The notes under the pieces were generated by a model that made no database searches, was not told the DNA's origin, and saw only the letters and a list, made by a program, of their open reading frames with translations. A DNA stretch of 64,000 nucleotides from an uncultured Ectothiorhodospiraceae bacterium (GTDB lineage Bacteria; Pseudomonadota; Gammaproteobacteria; CAMYNG01): contig CAMYNG010000006.1 in the NCBI GenBank assembly GCA_947259765.1, forward strand, positions 1 through 64,000. Reading direction: 5' to 3'. Positions 1 to 10,213 of the stretch are shown piece after piece. Every line of letters starts with the position of its first letter. Positions within the stretch are counted from its first letter, which is position 1. Both the position numbers and the translations under genes were made by a program.

Positions 1-517
1 GCAACTCATTTTTCACCAGTTTTTCCGGCAGCGCCGGAAACACCACACTATCTGCCGGAAGCCCCAGCGCGGCCTCAATTCCCTGAGTAAAATTGCCTGA
101 CATGTCGATCATCCGCTGACGTTCCGCCGGATGCGTGATCAAACTCGCACCAACATCTTTGAATGCATCGTTGCCCATGAAACGGTGGGGTTGTGAGTTG
201 CTGTTGATTGCGTAGCGGATGGGCAGCGGTGTCACCTTTTTAATATGGGCAATCATTTCTCTCGCCATCTCCGGGGTATACCCGGTATCAACGACCGCCA
301 CCGATTTTTCACCAACAACGAACGCCATGTTCATACGAAACCCACGGTTTTCCTTGTTGGGACCTTCATAGGGCCCTATCCAGGCATAAACGTGCGGACT
401 GATTTTTTTCGGCGCCGGCAGGATAGGACCAGCCATGGATACGGACACAAAAGAGAAAATTACGACAACGACAGCAAAGCAACGTGCCATGCATGGCTGA
501 TTGGATTGCGCTAACAT
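1..517 (-). CDS. MBL-fold metallo-hydrolase, partial (C-terminus outside window)
   Basis: The ORF track misses this gene because no stop lies in the window. Reading the minus strand from ATG at 515-517 gives MLAQSNQPCMARCF..., a hydrophobic signal peptide (about residues 12-29, ending near SVSMAG), then VYAWIGPYEGPNKENRGFRMNMAFVVGEKSVAVVDTGYTPEMAREMIAHIKKVT. The V-V-D-T-G strand-turn is the standard first half of a metallo-beta-lactamase fold. The H-x-H-x-D-H metal motif would be expected just after INSNSQ, but the sequence reads PHRFMGNDAF, so only a partial match (PHRFMGN) is visible. The protein is probably exported and resembles hydrolases of the quinoprotein-relay or SoxH type. A GGAGG Shine-Dalgarno lies 5 nt upstream of the ATG, which fixes the start. 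Substrate unknown; the 3' end is cut by the window edge. Confidence 0.72.
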   Translation of the reverse strand, partial: MLAQSNQPCMARCFAVVVVIFSFVSVSMAGPILPAPKKISPHVYAWIGPYEGPNKENRGFRMNMAFVVGEKSVAVVDTGYTPEMAREMIAHIKKVTPLPIRYAINSNSQPHRFMGNDAFKDVGASLITHPAERQRMIDMSGNFTQGIEAALGLPADSVVFPALPEKLVKNEL

Positions 518-707
518 AAGGCCTCCCACAATGAAAATGCGTGGTAACTGGTGAGCAAGTATCGTGCCCGAACACAGCAACCTGGCATCACGGCATAAAC
601 CTCCCGGCTATTCCGTAGAACAATGCAGATTGCAGGAAACCGGGATGCATTGTGAACAGTTTTCAATGGTCACATTTCCGATTAACTAAAGCTAACTTTT
701 ACAGACG

Positions 708-2057
708 ATGACTCAACATTACGATTTAATCGCTATCGGTGGAGGCAGTGGTGGACTTTCCGCCGCCGAACGCGCCGCCGAGTACGGCATGAAAACCGCC
801 GTAGTGGAGAACAACAAACTGGGTGGGACCTGCGTCAACGTCGGTTGCGTACCGAAGAAAGTGATGTGGTTTGCTTCCGGCATTGCCGAAACTATAAAAG
901 CGGCATCCGGTTATGGTTTTGATGTTCAGCTCAACAACTTCGATTGGGGCAAGCTGGTTACGGCTCGCACGGACTATATACAAGGTATCCTTGACTGGTA
1001 CGGCAATTATCTGACCGATTCCAATATCGACCATATACAAGGTACGGCCCGATTTGTCGACGCCCGAACCCTGGAGGTCAACGGAAAACGATTTACTGCC
1101 GACCATATTGTCATTGCTCCCGGTGGTTACCCGATCGTTCCTGAGGTCGAAGGCAAAGAATTTCTAATGACGTCTGACGATTTTTTTGCCTTGAGCGAGC
1201 AACCAAAGCGGGTGGCCGTCGTCGGTGCCGGTTATATCGCTGTTGAACTTGCCGGCCTGCTTAACGGTCTCGGTAGCGAAGTTTCAATGCTGCTGCGCAA
1301 GGATCATTTTCTTGGCAGCTTCGATTCCATGCTGCGCGAGACCCTGATGGAAGAGATGCTTAATGCCGGTGTGAATATCATGCCACGGGTTACCGTCGAG
1401 CGAATTGAAAAACAAACCGACGGTACGTTGACAATCCACTGCGCCAGCGGCATCACACTCGAAGGTTATGACGCCTTGGTATGTGCCATTGGTCGGGCAC
1501 CCAATACAGCGCAGCTGGATCTCAATGCCGCCGGCGTAGACCATGACGACCAAGGCTATATTCCAACCGATGAATTTCAGAACACCAACGTTGATGGTAT
1601 TTACGCAGTCGGCGACGTTACGGGTCGAGCACAACTAACGCCTGTGGCTATTGCCGCCGCCCGACGACTTTCAGATCGATTGTTTAACAATATGCCCGAA
1701 CGGCGTCTGGAGTACGAAAACGTTCCAACCGTCATGTTCAGCCACCCGCCCATCGGCACCGTCGGCCTGACAGAGGAAGAGGCGCGCAAGATTCATGGCG
1801 ACGCCGTTAAGGTTTATCAAACCCGGTTTACCGCCATGTACCATTCGGTCGCCGCGGAGGAGCAATGCACTGCAATGAAACTGGTGTGCATAGGTGCGGA
1901 TGAAAAGGTGGTCGGTGTACACATCATCGGCATGGGCGCCGACGAGATGCTGCAGGGCTTTGCCGTTGCCGTTAAAATGGGCGCGACCAAGAAACAGTTC
2001 GACGACACGGTGGCGATTCATCCCACTAGCTCCGAAGAGCTGGTGACAATGCGTTAA
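708..2057 (+). CDS. gorA: Glutathione-disulfide reductase
   Basis: 449 residues, the normal length for this cytoplasmic FAD enzyme that reduces GSSG to GSH with NADPH. Visible motifs: N-terminal FAD fold [13 protein letters not shown] (about 11-23), the redox-active disulfide [13 protein letters not shown] (about 39-51), the nucleotide fold [13 protein letters not shown] (about 170-182), the second FAD motif YAVGDVTG, and the C-terminal interface histidine in HPTSSEELV. After the nucleotide fold the sequence reads [12 protein letters not shown]; in E. coli Gor the matching stretch carries two arginines that hold the NADPH 2'-phosphate, and here the second is Gly, so cofactor preference may be looser. 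Alternatives in the family (mercuric or trypanothione reductase) fit less well. The gene is monocistronic and is followed by a palindromic repeat. Confidence 0.93.
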   Translation: MTQHYDLIAIGGGSGGLSAAERAAEYGMKTAVVENNKLGGTCVNVGCVPKKVMWFASGIAETIKAASGYGFDVQLNNFDWGKLVTARTDYIQGILDWYGNYLTDSNIDHIQGTARFVDARTLEVNGKRFTADHIVIAPGGYPIVPEVEGKEFLMTSDDFFALSEQPKRVAVVGAGYIAVELAGLLNGLGSEVSMLLRKDHFLGSFDSMLRETLMEEMLNAGVNIMPRVTVERIEKQTDGTLTIHCASGITLEGYDALVCAIGRAPNTAQLDLNAAGVDHDDQGYIPTDEFQNTNVDGIYAVGDVTGRAQLTPVAIAAARRLSDRLFNNMPERRLEYENVPTVMFSHPPIGTVGLTEEEARKIHGDAVKVYQTRFTAMYHSVAAEEQCTAMKLVCIGADEKVVGVHIIGMGADEMLQGFAVAVKMGATKKQFDDTVAIHPTSSEELVTMR

Positions 2058-2097
2058 AACGTGGCCACGTAAATACGAAACACATACCCACGAGGTG

Positions 2098-2209
2098 GGT
2101 CAGATCTCCCGTCCCCTGAGGCAAGGCACGCTGTAAATACATCCCTGTAAGCTTCACGGCAGCATCCCTGCTGCCGTGAAGCTTACCTCAGGGGACGGGA
2201 GACCTGGCC
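2098..2209. repeat. Nested inverted-repeat element (MITE-like), copy 1
   Basis: Two inverted repeats sit one inside the other. The outer arms (2098-2120 and 2187-2209) share a TCTCCCGTCCCCTGAG core. The inner arms (2147-2164 and 2169-2186) are a perfect 18-bp match around a 4-nt TCCC loop. The inner word CTTCACGGCAGCATCCCT recurs in the element at 15488-15728, so this is a dispersed family and not a one-off terminator. It fills most of the gap between gorA and the next gene. No ORF. Confidence 0.75.
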
Positions 2210-2263
2210 AGCCAGTACAGATTAAACGCGCTATCTAACGGCTTTTTCTGGAGACTAATCGCC

Positions 2264-2791
2264 GTGACCTTACGTCAATTTGAAACCACTCAACCCCGCA
2301 TGCACGCCAATGCCTGGGTAGACGAAACCGCGCTGGTAATCGGTAACGTGGAAATTGGTGCCGACAGTTCATTGTGGCCGTTTGTTGTGGCACGAGGTGA
2401 TGTCAATTCAATTCGTATCGGCGCACGCACGAACATTCAGGATCATTCGGTGCTGCATGTCACCCACGACGGCCCTCACAATCCGGGGGGTTATGCGCTG
2501 ACAATTGGCGATGAGGTTACTGTAGGGCACCGCGTAATCCTGCACGGCTGTACCGTGCACGATAGCTGCTTAATTGGCATGGGTGCGGTGGTGATGGACG
2601 GTGCTGTGATTCCGTCGCAAACTTTGTTGGCTGCGGGCAGTCTGGTTCCACCGGGCAAAGAACTTCAAGGCGGGCATATCTGGATGGGCAGTCCGGTGCG
2701 CAAAGGCCGGGCACTAACGCCCGAGGAAATTGAATCCATTGGCTATTCGAGTGAACATTATGTCCGGCTTAAGAATCGCCATGCACCTTAA
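2264..2791 (+). CDS. Gamma-class carbonic anhydrase family protein (YrdA/PaaY-like)
   Basis: 175 residues, typical for the left-handed beta-helix (hexapeptide-repeat) gamma-carbonic anhydrase family. Repeating [VI]-x-[IL]-G-x turns run through the protein (VIGNVEIGADSSLWPFVVARGDV, IRIGARTNIQDHSVLHVTHD, LTIGDEVTVGHRVILHGC, LIGMGAVVMDGAVI). The metal-binding histidines can be placed at HVTHD (about 66-69) and in VTVGHRVILHGC. Members act as trimers in the cytoplasm; many characterised ones have weak or no carbonic anhydrase activity, so the substrate is uncertain. The GTG start is preferred because CTGGAG lies about 8 nt upstream and no ATG fits. It is followed after 36 nt by a GGCT-like gene on the same strand. 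Confidence 0.88.
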   Translation: MTLRQFETTQPRMHANAWVDETALVIGNVEIGADSSLWPFVVARGDVNSIRIGARTNIQDHSVLHVTHDGPHNPGGYALTIGDEVTVGHRVILHGCTVHDSCLIGMGAVVMDGAVIPSQTLLAAGSLVPPGKELQGGHIWMGSPVRKGRALTPEEIESIGYSSEHYVRLKNRHAP

Positions 2792-2827
2792 TAGCTTCCT
2801 GTTTTTTCACGTTTACACGGGAACAAA

Positions 2828-3337
2828 GTGACAACACTCTATTACCTTGCCTACGGTTCAAACCTACACCCGCTGCGTTTGCAGGCACGCGTGGACTCAG
2901 CACAACTGCTCGGCACCGTACAATTACCCGGCTACAAACTTCATTTCCACAAGGTCGGCGCAGACGGCTCCGGCAAGTGCAATATCCTCGCTTCCGAAAG
3001 GCATTCGGTACACGCGGCGCTATACAGCATGCATACACGGCACAAAACCATACTCGATGATTTTGAAGGTGCCGGTTACGAAAGTGTCGCCATGCAGGTC
3101 GACTTCGTGGGAGCTCGCTATCCGGCGTTTATATATCTTGCCGAAGATGATTATATTGATGATAGCGCTACGCCGTTTGACTGGTACAAGCAACTCGTCC
3201 TGTACGGAGCACACCATCATCGGCTGCCAGCAGACTACGTTGCCGCAATTGGCGAGGTTGATTCCGTACCGGATCCTGATGCCAAGCGCGATAGCCACCA
3301 CGCGGACTTAATTCGCCGAATGCTGGCATGGGACTAG
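2828..3337 (+). CDS. Gamma-glutamylcyclotransferase-like protein
   Basis: 169 residues with the N-terminal YLAYGSNL signature (about 5-12) that binds the gamma-glutamyl group in the GGCT/AIG2 fold. An acidic catalytic Glu is expected near LDDFEGAGYE (about 76-85), which is present. Family members release 5-oxoproline from gamma-glutamyl peptides, so a link to glutathione turnover is reasonable with gorA nearby, but this is inference. GTG start, 36 nt after the preceding carbonic anhydrase-like gene, probably in one transcript. The C-terminal third (VDSVPDPDAKRDSHHADLIRRMLAWD) is typical of bacterial members. Confidence 0.82.
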   Translation: MTTLYYLAYGSNLHPLRLQARVDSAQLLGTVQLPGYKLHFHKVGADGSGKCNILASERHSVHAALYSMHTRHKTILDDFEGAGYESVAMQVDFVGARYPAFIYLAEDDYIDDSATPFDWYKQLVLYGAHHHRLPADYVAAIGEVDSVPDPDAKRDSHHADLIRRMLAWD

Positions 3338-3448
3338 AACTTCACAGCATCGCGGCTTCTGCGCATTAAAAACCTCAAATCCGATTGGCGAAGCGGATAT
3401 TTCATGCCTATAGTTTGAGCAGGATCACATGGGAACGGAGGTCTAGAC

Positions 3449-3841
3449 GTGGAACTTTTTGTTGGAGTTATTCCTCATAACGCCACCTTGCAAGACTTGA
3501 TGCTTTTCGCCGGCCCCTTCGCTGAAGACGTCCGCATCGATTTGATCAAGCACGATAAGGTGGATGCACCTTCAGTTTGTTACGGCTTGTTGCGCGTTCC
3601 ATCCGAGAGACAGGCACGTAAGGCTATTCGCAAGCTCAATGGCAGGGAGCTGGCGGGCCAAAAAGTTGCCGTGCGCGAATTCAGTCATCGGGCTTACAGT
3701 AATGACCGCCGCGCGATTAACTGGCGCAGCCAGCCCTGGTCGGCTTACGAACGGCGTCTGTGCGATCGACGTATTTCAGATCAGGTTGAGGAGGTCACAG
3801 CGTCACAGGAGTTTCGCAACAGACTCGGTGCCCAGGCCTGA
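3449..3841 (+). CDS. RRM-domain RNA-binding protein
   Basis: 130 residues. The first about 78 fit one RNA-recognition motif: beta1 LFVGVI (RNP2 position), helix TLQDLMLFAGPF, beta2 VRIDLIKHDK, beta3 VCYGLLRVPS (RNP1 position, with only one aromatic, so RNA contacts may be atypical), helix ERQARKAIRKLNGRELAG, beta4 QKVAVREF. The tail is Arg-rich (RAYSNDRRAINWRSQPWSAYERRLCDRR). GTG start; CGGAGG lies 8 nt upstream and decides it. Small bacterial RRM proteins are often cold- or stress-related, but nothing here identifies the target. It converges with aroE, ending 10 nt from it. Confidence 0.78.
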   Translation: MELFVGVIPHNATLQDLMLFAGPFAEDVRIDLIKHDKVDAPSVCYGLLRVPSERQARKAIRKLNGRELAGQKVAVREFSHRAYSNDRRAINWRSQPWSAYERRLCDRRISDQVEEVTASQEFRNRLGAQA

Positions 3842-3851
3842 AAACCGCAAT

Positions 3852-4703
3852 TTATGCCGTCTGCATCTCGTGGCGTAACTTAGCGATCACCGGCGCAGTA
3901 TCCGGCCGCACACCGCGCCACAAATAAAACGACTCGGCGGCCTGTTCCACTAACATCCCCAGTCCGTCCAGCGCGGTGGTCGCTGTATGCTGGCGTGCCC
4001 AGTCCTGAAATGGCGTCGCGTTCGCGCCATACATCATGTCATAGCAAGTGGCATCGTCGGCCAACAACGTATCCGGCAGCGGCGGTAATTCACCGTGCAA
4101 ACTGGCGGAAGTCGCGTTGATTACCAGATCAAATTGCCGATCTCCCAGGGCGGGGTAACCGCAACCCCCAACCGGCCCCAGATCGTGGAACTGCGCGGCA
4201 AGCTCCACGGCACGATCGGGCGTGCGATTCACCACCACTAACTCGGCGGGTTTGCCCTCCAACAGCGGCCCGAGTACGCCACGCGCGGCGCCCCCGGCAC
4301 CCAGCAGCAACACCCGTTTGCCGGCAACGGCCAGATTATGATTGCGGAGATCGTTAATCAGCCCAACACCGTCTGTATTGTCGCCACGAAGGGCCCCGGC
4401 GTCGAAAATAATGGTATTGACCGCGCCGGCGCGCTCGGCCCGCGCACTGCGAGCCGTCACCAGTTCCCAAGCCTCCTGCTTGAAGGGCACGGTGATGTTT
4501 AATCCCTTGCCACCACTCGAATCAAAGTTGCCCACGGCCTGGGTAAACCCGCCGGCATCAACCTGGATGGCCTCATACTCCAATCGCTGACCGGTTTGTT
4601 CCGCAAACAGCCTGTGGATTCGCGGGGATTTACTGTGCGCGATGGGATTGCCCATAACGGCATAGCGGTCCACGCGTTGGGAAAAATCAAATAGATCGGT
4701 CAT
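3852..4703 (-). CDS. aroE: Shikimate dehydrogenase (NADP+)
   Basis: 283 residues, normal for AroE, which reduces 3-dehydroshikimate to shikimate in aromatic amino acid synthesis. Visible are the substrate site NPIAHSKSPRIH (about 19-30), NITVPFKQEAW with the catalytic Lys (about 69-79), the partner Asp in GALRGDNTDGVG (about 108-119), and the dinucleotide fold LLGAGGAARGVLGPLL. NRTPDR follows the fold, matching the NADP-selective NRTxxR loop of AroE. Upstream on the same strand is hemB, separated by a palindromic element of about 90 bp, so the two may be co-transcribed. Confidence 0.94.
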   Translation of the reverse strand: MTDLFDFSQRVDRYAVMGNPIAHSKSPRIHRLFAEQTGQRLEYEAIQVDAGGFTQAVGNFDSSGGKGLNITVPFKQEAWELVTARSARAERAGAVNTIIFDAGALRGDNTDGVGLINDLRNHNLAVAGKRVLLLGAGGAARGVLGPLLEGKPAELVVVNRTPDRAVELAAQFHDLGPVGGCGYPALGDRQFDLVINATSASLHGELPPLPDTLLADDATCYDMMYGANATPFQDWARQHTATTALDGLGMLVEQAAESFYLWRGVRPDTAPVIAKLRHEMQTA

Positions 4704-4770
4704 TTCGGATGTTTGGCGATAAGAAACATTTTCAAAAAATTGGGCGCTTGATAGATGTTTTGAACTTTCA

Positions 4771-4858
4771 GGCAGGATGGCCGAGAGCGACCGCGGCCCT
4801 CGAGCCTACATGGACGTACTTGCGGCGAGTCATGCTGGACGATGGCGGCCTTCCTGCC
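4771..4858. repeat. Palindromic repeat element (MITE-like), copy 3
   Basis: Imperfect terminal inverted repeats GGCAGGATGGCCG (4771-4783) and CGGCCTTCCTGCC (4846-4858) match at 12 of 13 positions. The centre holds TACATGGACGTAC, a 13-mer found in reverse complement in the element at 15488-15728. Lies between hemB and aroE. Short spurious ORFs in the track (4700-4959) are made of this element. Confidence 0.6.
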
Positions 4859-4875
4859 CCCACCAAAACCCAAAT

Positions 4876-5913
<1,038 letters not shown>

Positions 5914-5960
5914 TTACACGCCGCACCTCATTGCAACGCATATTTGTAAAAAACCGTGTA

Positions 5961-5997
5961 AAATCAGCCCCCAGAGCCGTCGGGGCTTGATTTTTTT
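5961..5997 (+). terminator. Terminator-like hairpin upstream of mlaC
   Basis: AAATCAGCCCC pairs with GGGGCTTGATTT (one bulged A) around a GCCGT-containing loop and is followed directly by a T7 run and CTT. It is oriented for rightward transcription, but the only gene to its left is divergent hemB, so it would stop a leader transcript for mlaC. Confidence 0.5.
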
Positions 5998-6149
5998 CTT
6001 CACCTGCCGCTCTGTACCCAGGTCATGCCGGAACTTACACCGGATTTCATGGCCCTACTGCAAAGCGGACGGTTTACGAAACTATGAGCATAATAAGGTA
6101 TCGCAGGAGCGGATTGAACGCACATCGCGCCTTCATGGAGGAAAATTGT

Positions 6150-6821
6150 ATGTACAACGGACTGTTTCGGACGGCTCGCGCCGGATTCTGCGGCTTCGGG
6201 CTGATAATCGCCCTGCTGGTAAGTCCCATGCTGCTGGCGGCGGATGCGCCGGACGTGCTCCTGGATCGTGTTGCGAAGAATATGGTCACCTCCCTCAACA
6301 CGGAGCGCGATAAGATTCGCCAAAATCCCGCGCGACTTAACGAGATAGTTAGCGACATTCTGCTGCCACACCTGGATTTTGTCAGTGCGTCTAAATGGGT
6401 GCTTGGAAAACACTGGACCGACGCGAGCCGTGACCAGAAAAAACAGTTTATTCTGGAGTTTCGCAATCTTTTGGTGCGGTTCTATTCCACCGCGCTATCA
6501 GAATACCTGGCGGAAAATGAGGTCCGCGAGGAAATGATCCGCATTGTCCCGCTGCGCGCGCCACCGGAGAACAAATCGGTCACCGTTCGCTCGGAGGTAT
6601 TGCCACCCAACGGCAAGCCCATCCCCGTGCTTTATCACATGCACCTGCGACGCGACCGCTGGCGAATTTTCGACGTTTCGGTCGAGGGTGTGAGTATGGT
6701 ATCGACTTACCGCACAAGTTTTGACTCTGAAATTCGTCAGCACGGGCTGGACAACCTGATCGCCTCGCTGGCCCAGCGCAACGACGATTTGCTAAAGAAG
6801 ACCCAAACCCAGACGAATTGA
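6150..6821 (+). CDS. mlaC: MlaC/Ttg2D-family phospholipid-binding periplasmic protein
   Basis: 223 residues from the ATG at 6150, which has GGAGG 8 nt upstream; the track start at 6084 adds 22 unsupported residues. A signal peptide spans about residues 1-31 (GLIIALLVSPMLLAADA). The mature part has the MlaC pattern: an early helical segment LLDRVAKNMVTSLNTERDKIRQNPARLNEIVSDILLPHLDF, then SKWVLGKHWTDASRDQKKQFILEFRNLLVRFYSTALSEY and a C-terminal beta sheet ending RWRIFDVSVEGVSMVSTYRTSFDSEIRQHGLDNLIASL. MlaC carries phospholipid between the outer-membrane MlaA complex and the inner-membrane MlaFEDB transporter. No other mla gene is in view, so the gene is separated from its partners or works elsewhere. 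Confidence 0.88.
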   Translation: MYNGLFRTARAGFCGFGLIIALLVSPMLLAADAPDVLLDRVAKNMVTSLNTERDKIRQNPARLNEIVSDILLPHLDFVSASKWVLGKHWTDASRDQKKQFILEFRNLLVRFYSTALSEYLAENEVREEMIRIVPLRAPPENKSVTVRSEVLPPNGKPIPVLYHMHLRRDRWRIFDVSVEGVSMVSTYRTSFDSEIRQHGLDNLIASLAQRNDDLLKKTQTQTN

Positions 6822-7103
6822 CGTTGGACAGGCGGCCCGTATTCTAAAACCCGCTTTTAGCACCTAAACACCACTTTTCCCGCCAGCGAGTGGTATCCAA
6901 TCTGATCCACGCTTTCGGAAGCAGGTTTCCGTATCTTTAACCGCTGTTTCCTGTCTCCTGGCTGGACATCCTGCCCTGTAGCAACTTTACTTTCCGCAGA
7001 GCGACCGCAAACGGCCGCGCCCCGTCTAATAAGGAAATCGCTACGTGGGTCGTTGCGGTGCCCGGGTGAACCTAACCCAGCCTGGGACGGAAAACAAAAA
7101 ACC

Positions 7104-10100
7104 ATGAATGTCGTCTATCTAGACATCGCTTACGCGATTATTTTAACTGCGGTTTTCATTGTGCTCTGGAAACAGGCACATCGAATTCCGGTCGGAATTC
7201 TGCCGGGTTATCGATTTTTCGTTGCCGGCTTCACACTGCTCTGTCTTACAGTATTGCTGGACGTCACCGTAAGTATATCCGGACTGACACAACCGGCTAC
7301 TACGGGTGAAATACCGCTTCAATTTCTTTTCAAAAACGTTTTTGGCTACCTGGGCGGTGTCATATTACTGCTACTGGGACTGCGCAGGTTTTTGCCCGCA
7401 ATTAACGGACTCATCAAAACACATGGTCGCGAACAAAAGCGCAACCAGGCACTGAATCGCCTTATCGAATCCAGTTCAGCAGTCCCGTGGGAAGCCGACG
7501 CCGGCGACTGGCGCTTTACCTATGTGGGACCACAGATTGAGCAAATACTCGGTTATCCGGTAACAAGTTGGTACCAGGAAAACTTTTGGGTGGACCATCT
7601 CCATCCTGACGACCGGCAGGCGACCCTTAACTATTGTACTTCTGCCAGTGAACAAGGCCGGGATCATGAGTTTGAGTACAGAATGATCGCTGCCGATGGT
7701 CGCATCGTTTGGATGCGAGATGACGTCAGGGTTGTCATGGACAGCGGTCGTGCCGTGAAACTTCAGGGATTCATGTTCGACGTGACGGAGCAACATCGGG
7801 CCGAGCTGCAATTACGCCAGAGTGAGGCGCGCCTGGCGGCGGCGCAACGTGTTGCCCATCTCGGTTCATGGGAACTCGACATTCGCTCAAGAAGGTGGTT
7901 CTGCTCAATCGAGACGTACCGCATATTCGAAATCGATCCAGGCACCGGCAGTGACTCCTTCGAGCTGTTTCTGCAACGGATTCATCCCGAAGATCGTCAA
8001 CGGGTTAAACGTACGTACTTGGATTCGGTGCGTAACAAAGCCCCGTACCGCAGTGAACATCGTCTTGTGATGCCTGACGCGCGTATCAAATATGTACTTG
8101 AGCTTTGCGAAACACACTATGATGCCGGCGGCGATCCAATACGCTCAATCGGCTCCGTACAGGACATCACGGAGCGGAAAGATGCTGAAGCGGTGCAACT
8201 CGAAAGCGAGCGTAAATATCGCACCTTGTTTGAAGCCGCCAACGACGCAATTTTCATCATGCAAGGTAACAAATTCATAGACTGCAACCCCAAGATACTT
8301 GAGATGTTCGCTTGTCGCCGTGAGGACATCATCGGCAATACACCCATCGCCTTCTCACCCCCCCGCCAGGCGAATGGACGAGTATCGCTTGAAGTTGCCC
8401 TGGAAAAAATCGATGCGGCCTATAGCGGCAAGCCGCAGTTTTTTGAATGGCAGCACACGCAACTTGATGGCACGCCGTTTGACGCGGAAGTCAGTCTCAA
8501 CCTGATTGAATTGGGCAATGAACCTTATCTGCAAGCGATCGTACGCGATATCACGCAGCGAAAATATGCAGAACGCGCGATTCGACATATTGCCGCGGGC
8601 GTGTCTGCGCAGACAGGCTCATCGTTCTTTGAACAGTTGGTGGTTCACCTCTCACAGTTGTTTCAGGCCGACTACGCCTTTATCGGATTACTCGACGAAG
8701 ACCAGGCTGACTACGTCAACACCGTTAGCGTCTGCGCGCATGGCAAGATTGTTGACAATATTTCTTACTCGCTATCCGGCACTCCCTGCGCCGGGGTGGT
8801 AGGCCATAAAACTTGCATGCATTCCGAGGGCGTTCAGGCGGAGTTTCCGCAAGACCGGTTACTTGTTGAAATGGGCGTCGATAGCTACATTGGCACACCG
8901 TTATTTAACAGTCATGGTCATCCCATGGGCCTGGTTGTCGTGCTGCACAGCGCACCGATGCAACACATCAAACAGCACGCTAAAGTGCTGGAGATATTTG
9001 CCGCGCGGGCGGGTGCTGAAATCGAACGTATTCATGCTGAGAAAGACCTTCGTAGCGCGCAACAACGCCTCGCCCTGCATGTCACTCAAACACCGTTGGG
9101 CGTTATCGAGTGGAACACCGACTTCGAGGTCACCGAGTGGAACCCCGCAGCAGAGAAAATTTTTGGTTTTCGTCGTGCCGAGGCGCTGGGGCGTCACGCA
9201 ATCGAATTAGTAGTACCCCCGGAGGCCGTACCGCATGTAGACAACATCTGGCAGGCGCTTCTGGCAAATCGGGGAGGCACACGCAGTACCAACAAAAATA
9301 TAACGCGTGACGGCCGAATAATCACCTGTGAGTGGTATAACACTCCTTTGGTCATAGAAAACGGCAAGGTCATTGGCGTTACTTCAACGGTCGCCGATGT
9401 GTCCGACCGCGAACAGGCACAGTCGGAACTCACACGTCACCGCGACCACCTGGAGGAGATGGTTCAGAGCCGCACCGCGGAGCTTACAGCGGTCAATAGC
9501 GAACTCGAATCCTTCAGTTACTCAGTATCTCACGACTTGCGTGCGCCATTACGCAGCATCGATGGCTTTTCTCAGGCGTTACTGGATGACTTTAGTGAGG
9601 TGCTCGATGAAATGGGCCGTGACTACCTCACCAGGATACGTACCAACACCCTGCGAATGTCAGAACTTATTGATGCCCTCCTGAACCTTTCACAGCTCGG
9701 GCGTATGCCAATCAATACCAGTTCGGTTGATATCAGTGCAATTTCCGCAGAAATCATTTCCAATCTGCAGGAAGTGGAACCGGAAAGAAGACTGGAATTC
9801 AACAATAACATCGATATGACGGTTCAATGTGACCCACAGCTATTGCGTATCGTAATGGAAAATCTTTTATCGAACGCCTGGAAGTACACTCGTCGCAGGG
9901 ACCTGGCTCGAATCGAAATAGGGATGCTACATAAAAATGAACAGCCGGTATTTTTTGTGCGTGATAATGGCGCCGGATTCGACATGCAGTTTACCGACAA
10001 GCTGTTTGGTGCATTTCAGCGTTTGCATTCACCAAAGGAATTTGAAGGCACCGGAATTGGTTTGGCTACCGTGGCACGGATAATCCATCGGCTAGGCGGT

Positions 10101-10211
10101 AAGGTGTGGGCCGAAGCCAAACCGGATGAGGGCGCAACGTTCTTTTTTACTGTTGCCGATCCTGCTGTGCGACTTACCGTTCCTTCTTCTGTTTCAGCCA
10201 GCGGGGGATAA
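7104..10211 (+). CDS. Multi-PAS/GAF membrane sensor histidine kinase
   Basis: 1035 residues from ATG at 7104; the track start (TTG 7053) lacks support. Three membrane segments come first (about 8-25, 36-57, 73-93), then PAS domains at about 112-235, 245-370 and 375-500, a GAF domain (about 520-655) and a further PAS (about 665-780). Several PAS domains end in the PAC-like [17 protein letters not shown] and DVSDREQ. The kinase core starts at [18 protein letters not shown] (H-box, about 818), followed by N-box [12 protein letters not shown]1 RDNGAGFD and G2 [13 protein letters not shown]. There is no receiver domain, so phosphate must pass to a separate regulator. The gene starts a tight operon: the PhnD-like gene begins 2 nt after its stop and a second kinase follows. 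Ligand unknown. Confidence 0.88.
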   Translation: MNVVYLDIAYAIILTAVFIVLWKQAHRIPVGILPGYRFFVAGFTLLCLTVLLDVTVSISGLTQPATTGEIPLQFLFKNVFGYLGGVILLLLGLRRFLPAINGLIKTHGREQKRNQALNRLIESSSAVPWEADAGDWRFTYVGPQIEQILGYPVTSWYQENFWVDHLHPDDRQATLNYCTSASEQGRDHEFEYRMIAADGRIVWMRDDVRVVMDSGRAVKLQGFMFDVTEQHRAELQLRQSEARLAAAQRVAHLGSWELDIRSRRWFCSIETYRIFEIDPGTGSDSFELFLQRIHPEDRQRVKRTYLDSVRNKAPYRSEHRLVMPDARIKYVLELCETHYDAGGDPIRSIGSVQDITERKDAEAVQLESERKYRTLFEAANDAIFIMQGNKFIDCNPKILEMFACRREDIIGNTPIAFSPPRQANGRVSLEVALEKIDAAYSGKPQFFEWQHTQLDGTPFDAEVSLNLIELGNEPYLQAIVRDITQRKYAERAIRHIAAGVSAQTGSSFFEQLVVHLSQLFQADYAFIGLLDEDQADYVNTVSVCAHGKIVDNISYSLSGTPCAGVVGHKTCMHSEGVQAEFPQDRLLVEMGVDSYIGTPLFNSHGHPMGLVVVLHSAPMQHIKQHAKVLEIFAARAGAEIERIHAEKDLRSAQQRLALHVTQTPLGVIEWNTDFEVTEWNPAAEKIFGFRRAEALGRHAIELVVPPEAVPHVDNIWQALLANRGGTRSTNKNITRDGRIITCEWYNTPLVIENGKVIGVTSTVADVSDREQAQSELTRHRDHLEEMVQSRTAELTAVNSELESFSYSVSHDLRAPLRSIDGFSQALLDDFSEVLDEMGRDYLTRIRTNTLRMSELIDALLNLSQLGRMPINTSSVDISAISAEIISNLQEVEPERRLEFNNNIDMTVQCDPQLLRIVMENLLSNAWKYTRRRDLARIEIGMLHKNEQPVFFVRDNGAGFDMQFTDKLFGAFQRLHSPKEFEGTGIGLATVARIIHRLGGKVWAEAKPDEGATFFFTVADPAVRLTVPSSVSASGG

Positions 10212-10213
10212 CA

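Noticed and set aside
245-514. 89-aa plus-strand ORF
   Set aside because: Antisense shadow of the partial MBL-fold gene, which has a signal peptide and a good ribosome-binding site.
6960-7103. Possible c-di-GMP riboswitch before the PAS/GAF kinase
   Set aside because: Some GEMM-like words (GGGACG) occur, but the conserved tetraloop-receptor arrangement and CACAGGGCAAAC core are not present.
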